A stretch of 64,000 bases of DNA from Alphaproteobacteria bacterium (GTDB lineage Bacteria > Pseudomonadota > Alphaproteobacteria > SMXS01). Shown piece after piece: positions 42,907-51,313 of the stretch (positions within the stretch are counted from its first letter, which is position 1; each line of letters opens with the position of its first letter). Where the stretch lies: assembly GCA_016124315.1 (NCBI GenBank), contig WGNW01000020.1, positions 22,208 to 86,207 of the forward strand, in the 5' to 3' direction. The notes under the pieces were generated by a model, which was not told the origin of the DNA, made no database searches, and worked only from the letters and a program-made list of their open reading frames with translations. The position numbers were made by a program, and so were the translations under genes.

Positions 42907-43536
42907 TCAAGCCTTCGCGCTCGGTCGGCTGCCGATCTCGGCGTACCAGCGGGTGAGGTTGGCCAGTTCCTCCGGCGGGCGCATCTTGATGACCCGGGCG
43001 AAGTCGATGACGATGAAGCCGGTGATGTCGGCGAAGGTGAAGCGGTCGCCCGCCACATAGGGCCGGTCGGCCAGGAAGCCGTCGAGCTGGCGCATGAAGT
43101 GGGAGAAGCGCTTGCGGCCCCGCTCGGCCAGCGCCGGAATCTGGTCCAGGTCCACCGGGCCGGACAGGCTGCGCCCCTCGAAGAACGGGTTGTCGTTGCG
43201 GAACGCCTCCGAGACCGCCATCAGGCCCTGCTGCTCCATGCGCCGTTCCCACATGGTGACCTGCGCCCGCTCTAGCGGCGTGCGGCCCATCAGGTTGGGC
43301 TCGGGGTGCAACTCCTCCAGGTATTGGCAGATGGCGACCGATTCGGTGATCACCGTGCCGTCGTCCAGTTCCAGCGCCGGCACCTGCTGCATGGGATTGA
43401 CCCGCGCGTAGTCTTCCTTGAGCTGGGCGCGGCTGCCGAGGTCCACCGAGACCCGCGGGATGTCCAGCCCCTTCTCGGCCATGAACATCACCGCGCGGCG
43501 CGGGTTCGGCGCCATCTTGAAGTCGTAGAGTTTCAT
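42907..43536 (-). CDS. Glutathione S-transferase
   Basis: 209 aa. N-terminal thioredoxin-like domain with MKLYDFKMAPNPRRAVMFMAEKG and the glutathione-binding VPALELDDGTVITES (cis-Pro and the Glu-Ser pair), then an all-helical C-terminal domain with FTFADITGFIVIDFARV. The first catalytic residue candidate is in MAPNPRR. It may conjugate glutathione to epoxides or halides, which would match the epoxide-hydrolase-like neighbour. It is followed upstream (leftward transcript) by an alpha/beta hydrolase and a TetR gene. Confidence 0.9.
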   Translation of the reverse strand: MKLYDFKMAPNPRRAVMFMAEKGLDIPRVSVDLGSRAQLKEDYARVNPMQQVPALELDDGTVITESVAICQYLEELHPEPNLMGRTPLERAQVTMWERRMEQQGLMAVSEAFRNDNPFFEGRSLSGPVDLDQIPALAERGRKRFSHFMRQLDGFLADRPYVAGDRFTFADITGFIVIDFARVIKMRPPEELANLTRWYAEIGSRPSAKA

Positions 43537-43584
43537 GCCGTCGTCCTTCCCGTTGCATCGTGAACCGTGCCGGCGTGGCGCAGC

Positions 43585-44514
43585 CTATTCTCCGGTGGCC
43601 TCTAATTCCCGGGTGACCAGTTCCGCCACCTCCGCCGGCGCTTCCATGGGCAGGAAATGGGTACGCTCCGGTCGGTAGAGGTCCCGGCCGTCGGCGAACT
43701 GGCCGGCGAGGGCGGGCCATGTGGGCGAGCCGGTGAAGTCGGTGACGCCTTCCCGCGGCCGGTGCACGGCCCGCACCACCAGAACCGGTGTCTGGAGCGC
43801 GCGGATGGAGTCGAAGATGGCACCGTTGGTCCGGCTCGCCATGTAGACGCTCGCCTCCATCTCCGGCGCGCAGGCCAGTTCCCAGCCGTCGCCGTCGGCG
43901 GCCGGCAGCAGGCCGTGGCGGCAGTAGGCGTCCAGGGTGTCGGGCGTGAACAGGGAATAGGGCACCCGGTCGCGGAACCGCTCGATCATCTCCTCGGGCG
44001 AGGCGAAGCGGCGCTTGCGCTTCGCCGCCGGATGCGTCTCGCTTGGCTTCAGGAAGGAGGACCGTCCGCCAGCATATTCCGCCGGAGGCGCGACCATGGG
44101 GTCGATCAGGATCATTTGCCGGAACCGGTCCTGGACGGCGGCACCGCCGGCGATCATGGAATGGCCGCCCATGGAGTGAGCGACGCCAACCACGTCCCGC
44201 AGGTCGAGTGCGCGCACCAGGCCGGCTAGGTCCTCGCCGAACACGCGCCAGTGCGAGACCGGTTCTCCGGTGCTGCGGCCGTGGCCGCGCTGGTCCACGG
44301 CGATGGCGTGCCAGCGGGGCAGGGCGGCGGCGACCTCGTCCCATACCCGGCCGTGGAAGCTGGTGCCGTGCACGAACAGCAGCGTCGGGCCGCGGCCCTT
44401 CAGGTGCGGACGCCATTCCGCGTAGGCGATCTCCACGTCGCCGAGAGCGGCCCGGCCCGGCACCGGCTGCTCGTCCGAATTCGAGGGAATCCGGCTGGCC
44501 GCGTCCCCCGTCAT
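43585..44514 (-). CDS. Alpha/beta hydrolase
   Basis: 309 aa from ATG 44514. The oxyanion region is LLFVHGTSFHGRVWDEVA, the nucleophile elbow GVAHSMGGHS supplies Ser, and the late His is in RTHFLPMEAP. This is the lip/MhpC-like single-domain class. It may cleave an ester, lactone or C-C bond. Its start overlaps the stop of the TetR gene by ATGA and it precedes the GST gene by 48 bp, so the three probably form one transcript. Confidence 0.85.
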   Translation of the reverse strand: MTGDAASRIPSNSDEQPVPGRAALGDVEIAYAEWRPHLKGRGPTLLFVHGTSFHGRVWDEVAAALPRWHAIAVDQRGHGRSTGEPVSHWRVFGEDLAGLVRALDLRDVVGVAHSMGGHSMIAGGAAVQDRFRQMILIDPMVAPPAEYAGGRSSFLKPSETHPAAKRKRRFASPEEMIERFRDRVPYSLFTPDTLDAYCRHGLLPAADGDGWELACAPEMEASVYMASRTNGAIFDSIRALQTPVLVVRAVHRPREGVTDFTGSPTWPALAGQFADGRDLYRPERTHFLPMEAPAEVAELVTRELEATGE

Positions 44515-45161
44515 CGGCGCGCCCCGGTCGGCGGTGCGGCGGTCAGCAGGGCGCGGACCATGGCGTGGGTCTGCGCCCGGACCGCCGCCATGTCCAGGCC
44601 GCCGGCGCCCACCGCCAGCTGCAGGGCGATGCCGCGCAGCGTGCCGACGATCACCACGGCGACGGCATCCGACGGCACATCGTCGTCGATCTCGCGCAGC
44701 GTCTTGGCGTCGTTCAGTGAGCGCGCCACGAAGTCCCGGAACGCCTGGTCGGCGGCGACGAAGACTTCGCGGATTTCCGTGTTGGGACCGACCGCCTCGC
44801 CGAGCAGCACCACGAAGGCCCGCCCCATGATCCGGCGGCTCTCATGCTGGCGGAAGAAAGCGTCGATGGTGGCCGTGAGGGCGGCCAGTCCCTTCTTGTT
44901 CTCGGCCGAGGCGGCGACCGTGCGCGCGAAGTCCTTCTGGATCGCCTTGGTGACGGTCCGGATCAGTTCCGCCTTGGAGCCGAAACGGGCCAGCACGAGC
45001 CCGTGGCTGAAGCCGGAGCGGCGGCCGATCTCCATCAGGGACACGCGCGAACCCTGTTCCGCGAACAGTTCCACGGCCGCCTGCAACATCGCCGCCGAGG
45101 ATTCCGCCGAGCGGTCCTCCTGCGTGCGCCGAGGAGCCTTCTTCTGTGCCGGTGTGCCCAC
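44511..45161 (-). CDS. TetR/AcrR family regulator
   Basis: 216 aa from GTG 45161. The helix-turn-helix is in MLQAAVELFAEQGSRVSLMEIGRRSGFSHGLVLARFGSKAELIRTV, with the long N-terminal basic arm KKAPRRTQEDRS before it. The C-terminal half is helical. It is first in the leftward transcript with the hydrolase and GST, so autoregulation through the palindrome at 45200-45213 is likely. The effector may be an epoxide or hydrophobic compound. Confidence 0.8.
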   Translation of the reverse strand: MGTPAQKKAPRRTQEDRSAESSAAMLQAAVELFAEQGSRVSLMEIGRRSGFSHGLVLARFGSKAELIRTVTKAIQKDFARTVAASAENKKGLAALTATIDAFFRQHESRRIMGRAFVVLLGEAVGPNTEIREVFVAADQAFRDFVARSLNDAKTLREIDDDVPSDAVAVVIVGTLRGIALQLAVGAGGLDMAAVRAQTHAMVRALLTAAPPTGARR

Positions 45162-45199
45162 GGAGAGTCTCGCGTCCTGCCCGCTCCTGATCGAGTAAT

Positions 45200-45213
45200 T
45201 ATATGTACGTATA
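45200..45213. promoter_or_regulatory. Near-palindrome upstream of tetR (third regulator)
   Basis: TATATGTACGTATA (45200-45213) is an inverted repeat around GTAC with one mismatched pair. It is 39 bp upstream of the GTG start of the TetR gene in a short AT-rich stretch. It shares ATGTAC with the palindrome at 24085-24092. Confidence 0.4.
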
Positions 45214-45254
45214 TAAACTATCGTCTACCGGTTTATGGTTCCCGCGCTGCGTCG

Positions 45255-46439
45255 CTACGCGATCTGGTGTGAATAGAGCCGGTATTTCTTGTAGGCGTCG
45301 GCGCCGAACGCCTCAATGATGCTGCGGACCCGACGGTTGGTCTCCAGCACCCAGGACAGTTCTACGTTGTAGACGCCGTGCTCGAGGCAGGCGCCCCGCA
45401 GCCGTTCGATGACCGAGATGGCGAGTGCCGCGCCCATGGGCGTGGACTGGAATTCCTTGCGCACTCCCATCAACGCCAGGCGGCCGCTGGTGAAGCGCCC
45501 GGTCTTGATGCGGAAGAGCAGCTTGGCCCAGCCGAACGGCAGCAGGCGACCGTTCAGGTCGCGGGCCATTTCGTTCAGGTTGGGCAGTCCAAGGGCGAAG
45601 GCAACCGGCCGGCCCTCATGCTCGGCGATGCAGACGGCCTGCGGCGGCAGCAGCGGCTTCAGCGAGCGCGCCAGGTCGCCGATTTCGGATTCGGAGAACG
45701 GCTCGAAGCCCCAGTTGCCCGACCAGGCGTCGTTGAACAGGTCGAGGACGGTCCTGATCTCGTCCTCGAACCGCCGGTAGTCAGGCATGCGCAGACGGAC
45801 CGCCGGATCCGCCGTCACCCAGGATTTCAGCTTTTCCAGGCGTGCCGGCAGGGGTTTCTCCACGTCGATCTTGAAGGCCAGCAGGTCCATTTCCTTGCGA
45901 TACCCCAGCTGCTCGATCCGCGGCCCGTAATAGGGAGGCGAATGGGGCATCATGATCATGGGAGGCGTGTCGAAGCCGTCGACCAGCACGCCGCATTCCT
46001 CGTTGATGGACGAATTGAACGGTCCCATGCTGCGCACGGCGCCCTGCTCGGCGAGCCAGGTTTCGGCGGCAGCGAACAGCGCGGCGAAGACCGCGTGGGA
46101 ATCGATCGCCTCGATCCAGCCGAAATGTCCGGTCGCATCCGGTCCGGTCTGGGGCCTGATCTGCGCGCTGATGCGGCCGACGGCGCGTCCTTCCATCCGG
46201 GCAAGCCAGAAGCGGCGGCGCATGCCATGGAACTCGAGCTGCTCGACATGGCCAAGGCGGTCGCGCTCGTTGGCCAGCAGCGGCGGCACCCAACTGGGAT
46301 CGTTCCCATAGAGCGACCAGGGAACGCGGATGAATTCCTCGCGCAGCTTCGACGTGTCGACGGCGACGATGTCGACAGCGGCGGTTTCCGGCGGCGCAGC
46401 CGGATGCGGTTCGGTCTGTGCTTGGATGCCGGCGCTCAT
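45255..46439 (-). CDS. GNAT-like acyltransferase-family protein, possible bacterial ceramide synthase-like
   Basis: 394 aa. The N-terminal part has VPWSLYGNDPSWVPPLLANERDRL, common in a large uncharacterised family sometimes annotated as N-acetyltransferase or YghO-like. The C-terminal half (VCIAEHEGRPVAFALGLPNLNE, then LMGVRKEFQSTPMGAALAISVIERLRGACLEHGV) looks like a GNAT core. I recall that the ceramide synthase of Caulobacter belongs to a family of this kind, so an N-acyl transfer to a long-chain amine is possible; this is from memory and untested. Its start overlaps the stop of the upstream hydroxylase gene by ATGA. It is cytoplasmic or peripherally membrane-bound. Confidence 0.55.
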   Translation of the reverse strand: MSAGIQAQTEPHPAAPPETAAVDIVAVDTSKLREEFIRVPWSLYGNDPSWVPPLLANERDRLGHVEQLEFHGMRRRFWLARMEGRAVGRISAQIRPQTGPDATGHFGWIEAIDSHAVFAALFAAAETWLAEQGAVRSMGPFNSSINEECGVLVDGFDTPPMIMMPHSPPYYGPRIEQLGYRKEMDLLAFKIDVEKPLPARLEKLKSWVTADPAVRLRMPDYRRFEDEIRTVLDLFNDAWSGNWGFEPFSESEIGDLARSLKPLLPPQAVCIAEHEGRPVAFALGLPNLNEMARDLNGRLLPFGWAKLLFRIKTGRFTSGRLALMGVRKEFQSTPMGAALAISVIERLRGACLEHGVYNVELSWVLETNRRVRSIIEAFGADAYKKYRLYSHQIA

Positions 46440-47200
46440 GGCGTACGCTCCGTGCTGCGGGCCGCGCCCAGTTCCGTCACCCAGGGATAGCGCGCGGCTT
46501 CCTCGCCGGCATAGCCGAGGTTCCTGACGGTGCCGCTGCGCGGCCGTTCCCGAACGCTGTCGTAGTTGGTGCCGAAAACCACGTCCCAGAGATGGGTGGT
46601 GATGCCGAAGTTTCCGGTCTCGTTGTGGAAGTGGTGCGCCAGGTGCCGCTTCTTGAGCCGCCGCAGGTAGGCGCTGCGCGGCTCGTAGGGCAGGTGCTGG
46701 TAGAGGTGGCAGAACTCATAGGCGGACGTCAGCACGATGCCGCAGAACACCGCCATGGCGCTGCCCGCGTAACCGTTGAAGACGTAGCCCAGCGGCGAGG
46801 CGATGACGAATATGGGCGGCAGCGTGGTCTTCGGGTCGCCGAACAGGACCGAGAAGTCGCTGGGGTCCTGATGATGATCGAAGTGCACGCGCTTCCAGAA
46901 CGCCGACGTCGCCTTGTGCCGGTACAGCGTCCGATTGTGCAGCACGTAGCGGTGGAAGAAGTACTCGACCAGCGAGTAGACCAGCGGCGACAGGATGAGG
47001 ATGAGCGCCAGCATGGCCCAGTTGCCGTGAAGCGCCAGCGCGACGGCCAGGGCAACCGCTGCGAGCACCACGTAAAGCTGGATCACCGGGTAGCTGAAGT
47101 AGGCGTAAAGCAGGTCCTTCAGCGTCATGCCGTCCGACAGGCGGTTGCGGTCCCGCCAAGCCCTGAAGCCAACCAGAAGCCTGCGCACTTTTCTGCTCAA
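46436..47200 (-). CDS. Fatty acid hydroxylase/sterol desaturase family membrane protein
   Basis: Up to 254 aa. The start is uncertain: TTG 47200 gives this length, ATG 47128 removes the first 24 residues. Two hydrophobic blocks (PVIQLYVVLAAVALAVALAL, and the LILILSPLVYSLVEYFF stretch) precede the diiron histidine clusters HRYVLHN, HFDHHQD, HLYQHLPY and HLAHHFHNETGNFG. The family hydroxylates or desaturates sterols, carotenoids, and sphingoid or fatty acyl chains. Coupled translation with the acyltransferase-like gene suggests both modify the same lipid. The next gene upstream, the glycosyltransferase, is divergent. Confidence 0.8.
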   Translation of the reverse strand: MSRKVRRLLVGFRAWRDRNRLSDGMTLKDLLYAYFSYPVIQLYVVLAAVALAVALALHGNWAMLALILILSPLVYSLVEYFFHRYVLHNRTLYRHKATSAFWKRVHFDHHQDPSDFSVLFGDPKTTLPPIFVIASPLGYVFNGYAGSAMAVFCGIVLTSAYEFCHLYQHLPYEPRSAYLRRLKKRHLAHHFHNETGNFGITTHLWDVVFGTNYDSVRERPRSGTVRNLGYAGEEAARYPWVTELGAARSTERTP

Positions 47201-47387
47201 TCGAGGCCCGATCGGTCGGATTTTGCCACGCCGTCGTCAGGAAGGGAAGATCGGCTGTTTTTTCAAATCGGGGTTGTTGGCAATCATCGGTTTGCCTACC
47301 CTCTATAGGGGTCGGGTTCTCCGATCATTATGCGGTTCCAGTCTCAGCGCGGCGTCGGCGGCCTGCCGGCGGCCCGGGGAGGTTTCA

Positions 47388-49007
47388 ATGACTGTCACTC
47401 TCGCGGGCGTCGGGATTGGTATCGCTTTGACCATGCAGGTCCTCGCGACAGCCTACTTCTGCATATTCGGGGCCTACTGCTACGTCCTTGTCGGGCTGCA
47501 TGCCCACCGTAAGAAGGCGATGCTGGCGCAGGATGCGGCCGTGCTGGCGGCGTGGACGCGCGCCGATCACGAAATGCCCCTCGTCACCGTGCAGCTTCCC
47601 ATATTCAACGAGCGCTACGTCGTGAGCCGGCTGATCGACACCATCGCGCAGCTGGACTACCCCCGCGACCGTCTGGAAATCCAGGTGCTCGACGATTCGA
47701 CCGACGCGACGACCGAGATCGCGCGCGATCTGGTCGACAAGTACCGGCGCGAGGGTGTCGACATCAAGCTGCTGCACCGGACGGACCGCTCCGGCTTCAA
47801 GGCGGGCGCGCTGGCGGAGGGGACGAAGGCGGCGCGCGGCGAGTACATCGCGATCTTCGATGCCGACTTCGTGCCGCCGGCCGATTTCCTGCGCAAGACG
47901 GTCCCCTTCCTGCAGGATCCGAAGGTCGCCGTGGTCCAGACCTTGTGGGGCCACCTGAACGCCGACTATTCGCAGATGACGATCGCGCAGAGCGTCGGGC
48001 TGGACGGCATCAATTACGTGATGCAGTCGGTCCAGTGCTGGTGCGGCCTGCTGCCCCACTTCCAGGGCACCGCGGGCATCTGGCGCAAGGCCGCCATCGA
48101 GGACTCGGGCGGATGGCAGTCGGACTGCTTGACGGAGGATCTCGACCTGAGCTTCCGCGCCCAGATCCGCGGCTGGACCGTGAAGTACCTGCCCCAGGTG
48201 CTGTGTCCCGGCGAACTGCCGACGACCATCTCGGCGACCAAGACCCAGCAGCACCGTTGGGCGAAGGGCGGCTACCAGGTCATGTACAAGCTGCTGCCCG
48301 GCATCCTCAGGACGAACGTGCCCTGGTACGCCAAGATCGAGGTGGCCTTCTACATGGCGTCGATGGTGCTGCAGCCCTGCCTGCTGATCATCGCGCTGAG
48401 CTGGCCGGCGCAGAACTGGCTGCGCGACCATGCGCCGCTGTCCCACAACTTGGTTCCGGCGGCGATCATCCTGCTGTTCGGTCTGTTCGGCCCGACGACC
48501 CTGTTCCTCTACACCCAGAAGGAGCTCTACCCGGACTGGAAGCGCCGTATCCACCACTATCTGTACCTGATGGTATGGGCGCCCGGCATCGCCGTGAACA
48601 ACACCAAGGGTATTTTGGAAGCTGTCTTCAAGATCAAGAGCGGCTTCGTGCGCACGCCCAAGTTCCGCATCGAGCGCCAGTCGGACACGTTCATCGGGAA
48701 GGCCTACACGGCCAAGCTGAGCGGCCAGGTCCTGGTGGAATTCCTGATCGCGGTCTACTGCATCTTCGGGATCGTCTACATGGTCTTCCTGCAGCCCGAT
48801 CCGGTGATCGATCCCTTCCTGATCCTTTTCACCACAGGGATCTGTCTCGGCCTGACCATGACGATCTGGGAACCCATCGCCCAGTACCGGGCGCTGCGCC
48901 GGGCCAGCGCTGTTCCCGAACAGGCGTCGGCCGCCGAGGCCGAGCCGGCTGGCGGGGACGCTACGGGGTCGGTCGCGCCGGTGAGCGTCCGAGGACGGGC
49001 GGGATGA
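47388..49007 (+). CDS. Family 2 glycosyltransferase, processive type (CslA-like)
   Basis: 539 aa from ATG 47388 after GGGGAGG. One N-terminal membrane segment precedes the GT-A domain with VLDDSTD, FDADFVPP, EDLDLSFR and QQHRW (the D, DxD, D, QxxRW set of processive enzymes). At least four membrane segments follow, as in bacterial cellulose or mannan synthases and ceramide glucosyltransferases. It would transfer a sugar from a nucleotide donor on the inner-membrane face. Its last 47 bp overlap the convergent LptG-like gene. Neighbours suggest the acceptor is a lipid; product not determined. Confidence 0.85.
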   Translation: MTVTLAGVGIGIALTMQVLATAYFCIFGAYCYVLVGLHAHRKKAMLAQDAAVLAAWTRADHEMPLVTVQLPIFNERYVVSRLIDTIAQLDYPRDRLEIQVLDDSTDATTEIARDLVDKYRREGVDIKLLHRTDRSGFKAGALAEGTKAARGEYIAIFDADFVPPADFLRKTVPFLQDPKVAVVQTLWGHLNADYSQMTIAQSVGLDGINYVMQSVQCWCGLLPHFQGTAGIWRKAAIEDSGGWQSDCLTEDLDLSFRAQIRGWTVKYLPQVLCPGELPTTISATKTQQHRWAKGGYQVMYKLLPGILRTNVPWYAKIEVAFYMASMVLQPCLLIIALSWPAQNWLRDHAPLSHNLVPAAIILLFGLFGPTTLFLYTQKELYPDWKRRIHHYLYLMVWAPGIAVNNTKGILEAVFKIKSGFVRTPKFRIERQSDTFIGKAYTAKLSGQVLVEFLIAVYCIFGIVYMVFLQPDPVIDPFLILFTTGICLGLTMTIWEPIAQYRALRRASAVPEQASAAEAEPAGGDATGSVAPVSVRGRAG

Positions 49008-50031
49008 GGAGCAGGGCCGCCAGCAGCAACGGCAGGCCCCAGGTCGCGGCGGGCTGCACCGAACCCGCCTCGGCGAGACCGGTGATCAGGGCGTCGGTCA
49101 CGAAGTAGAGGAATCCGGCGGCGAGCCCGGCGAAAAGCAGCCGGACGGTGTTGACGCGGTGCACGTACTGGACGAGTGGCACCAGCATCAGGACCATGAG
49201 CGCCGTCATCAGCGGCGACGACAGCTTCCGCTGCAGCCATAGCTGATAGACGTAGGGCGGATAGGCAGTTGCCGTCGACCGTTCGATGATCTGCGTGATG
49301 CTCCAGAACGAGCTGTCGCGCGGGTGCAGCGCCAGTGCCGACAACAGGCCGGCGTCCAGGCTCGTGCCCACTTTCACGTCGTGGCGCAGTGTGGTCCGAT
49401 GGCTGCCGGCGATCGTCTCGCGGGCAACCGGAAAAACCAGTTCTCCCCCCTGAAGCTCCGCCGTCGGGCCGGCCAGGTGCGACACGAGGTCGCCCTGCTC
49501 GTTCAGGCGGAACAGCTCGACTCCCGTAAGTGTGCCGGTCGCCGCAGCGAGGTGGCCGACTTTCAGAATGTCCCGGTCCTCCCGCACCCAGATGGCGTCG
49601 GCGCTGCCGCTCCGGGCGTGGGCGGCGTTCCATTCGTGCAGCCCGACCGACGACAGCGGCAGGACCGCGTTGTCCATCATGAAATGCAAGCCGGCCATGA
49701 CGAGGGCAGCCGGTGCCAGCGCCAGGATGAACTGGCCGTAGGCCAGCCCGGAAACGAGGACCACCTTCAGCTCCGAATATCGCAGGAGGCTCACACAGGC
49801 CGTCAGCACGGAGACCAGCGCGATGAAGCCCGCCAGCCGCGCGAACGTATCGGGAGCCGACAGCAGCGCGTACTGCAGGATGGCGGCAGGTCCGATGTCC
49901 GCCTGGTCCAGAAGGCCCTGCCGGTTCTCCAGGATCTGGATCAACCCGGCGACGACGAGCGCGACGAGCGTCACCAGGAAATAGTGCTTGAGCACGGTGG
50001 CCGACAGATAGCGGGAGATGATCCGGTTCAT
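48961..50031 (-). CDS. LptG-like permease (YjgQ family)
   Basis: 356 aa. Three N-terminal membrane helices (VLKHYFLVTLVALVVAGLI, TFARLAGFIALVSVLTACV and the FILALAPAALVMAGL region), a periplasmic beta-jellyroll-like domain of about 130 residues (VREDRDILKVGHLAA...), then three helices with LVPLVQYVHRVNTVRLLFAGLAAGF. This is the LptF/LptG architecture, which moves lipopolysaccharide out of the inner membrane with LptB. Here it stands in a lipid-synthesis neighbourhood rather than with pepA or lptB, so it may carry a different lipid. It is 55 bp after the LptF-like gene. Confidence 0.85.
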   Translation of the reverse strand: MNRIISRYLSATVLKHYFLVTLVALVVAGLIQILENRQGLLDQADIGPAAILQYALLSAPDTFARLAGFIALVSVLTACVSLLRYSELKVVLVSGLAYGQFILALAPAALVMAGLHFMMDNAVLPLSSVGLHEWNAAHARSGSADAIWVREDRDILKVGHLAAATGTLTGVELFRLNEQGDLVSHLAGPTAELQGGELVFPVARETIAGSHRTTLRHDVKVGTSLDAGLLSALALHPRDSSFWSITQIIERSTATAYPPYVYQLWLQRKLSSPLMTALMVLMLVPLVQYVHRVNTVRLLFAGLAAGFLYFVTDALITGLAEAGSVQPAATWGLPLLLAALLLIPPVLGRSPARPTP

Positions 50032-50086
50032 GGGGCGTGTCTCGTCGCGGTCCAGGCCGATGTGCGCGCCGCGGTCATCTCGCGTC

Positions 50087-51193
50087 CTACCAGCGCGCTC
50101 GTGCTGTCACGGAGCCCTGGAGCGCGGCGAGAACCAACCCGACTCCGATGAATCCGCCGACCGCGCCCCAGACGGCCGCCCATGGCGACGAGCGCGAGAG
50201 ACCGACGACGGTTTCCGCGAATATGAGCGCCTGGTCGATGCCGATGATGAGGGCCGCGCCGGTCGCGATGCCGGCCCATTGCCACGAGACGGGGAAGACC
50301 AGCGCCAGCGGCAGGGCGATCAGCGGCAGCAGCAGTACCACGGCGGCCCGTGCCAGCTTGGTGTGGAGCTGGGCAAGCCAGGGAGCGGCGTCGGTCCGGG
50401 GAGGAGTGCCGTGCAGCGCCGACAGCAGCTCCGGAACCGTCAGTTCGCGCGGATCTTCGCCCCGGGGCCGAAACGCGCTGGCGTCGACGGCGTATAGCTG
50501 TTCGTTGGCGTGGAGGAAGCTGACGCGAATCGGCTTGCCGCCGTCGTCGGGCAGGGTCAGCCGCTGGCCCCCGTCCAGGGAAAAGAACAGCCGCGTGCGG
50601 TCGTCGGAAACGGCGAACCGCTCCGCACGGGCGGTCGTGATCTCGGTGCCGCGGTCGTCGTGCTGGTACAGGAACAGCGGTCCGAGGCCGCCATCGGGGT
50701 CGGCCTGCGGCTGGATATAGAGCACGTTGTCGCCGAACCGGACGAAGGTGCCGGCCTTGAAGGGCGCGGTGATCGCCCGCTGCGTCGCCTTGTGGACCAG
50801 CGCGGCATACTCGTATCGGGCCAGCGGTGCGAGATACCAGATCAGGACGACGGCAATCGCCGCGACGCTCGCGCTCAGCATGAGCAGGGGCCGCAGCAGC
50901 CGGCCGAGGCCCACGCCCGAGGCGAAGATCGCGTCCAGTTCGCCTTCCCTGACCAGCCGCTGGAAGGTGAGCAGGATGCCGGCGAAGAAGGACGGCGGAA
51001 TGGCGATGACGAGCCCCTCAGGCACTTTGCACGCGAGCAGTGCGGCGGCGATGCCCAGGGGCAGCTGGCCCGGATCCACTTCGCTGATCATCCAGAGCGT
51101 CCGGTCGAGGATCAGGCCGGTCAGGATGATCACGAGAGCGGCGCTGCTCGTCCGAACGACCTGTCCCGTGATGTATCGCTCGACGGTCCGCAA
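50087..51193 (-). CDS. LptF-like permease (YjgP family)
   Basis: 368 aa from TTG 51193; GAGG seven bases upstream supports this unusual start and there is no later Met near the beginning. It has the same 3 + jellyroll + 3 helix plan as its partner, with ERYITGQVVRTSSAALVIILTG at the start, LVREGELDAIFASGVGLGRLLRP and a late block of hydrophobic helices. With the LptG-like protein it would form the permease of an ABC lipid exporter. The ATPase and bridge proteins are not in the window. Confidence 0.85.
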   Translation of the reverse strand: MRTVERYITGQVVRTSSAALVIILTGLILDRTLWMISEVDPGQLPLGIAAALLACKVPEGLVIAIPPSFFAGILLTFQRLVREGELDAIFASGVGLGRLLRPLLMLSASVAAIAVVLIWYLAPLARYEYAALVHKATQRAITAPFKAGTFVRFGDNVLYIQPQADPDGGLGPLFLYQHDDRGTEITTARAERFAVSDDRTRLFFSLDGGQRLTLPDDGGKPIRVSFLHANEQLYAVDASAFRPRGEDPRELTVPELLSALHGTPPRTDAAPWLAQLHTKLARAAVVLLLPLIALPLALVFPVSWQWAGIATGAALIIGIDQALIFAETVVGLSRSSPWAAVWGAVGGFIGVGLVLAALQGSVTARARW

Positions 51194-51313
51194 CGGCCCA
51201 CCTCGGCGGCGGCGGTCAGGCGACGATGGGCGGCGGGCGGCGTGCCCCGGCGCCTGCGTCCGACCGCTTCCCGGCGGGGCGCCGCGCGCGTGGAGCCTGC
51301 TGCCGGTTCGCCC

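Noticed and set aside
45255..46439. Annotating this protein as a dATP pyrophosphohydrolase or a YghO DNA-binding protein
   Set aside because: There is no Nudix box or DNA-binding motif; the C-terminal half fits a GNAT core better.
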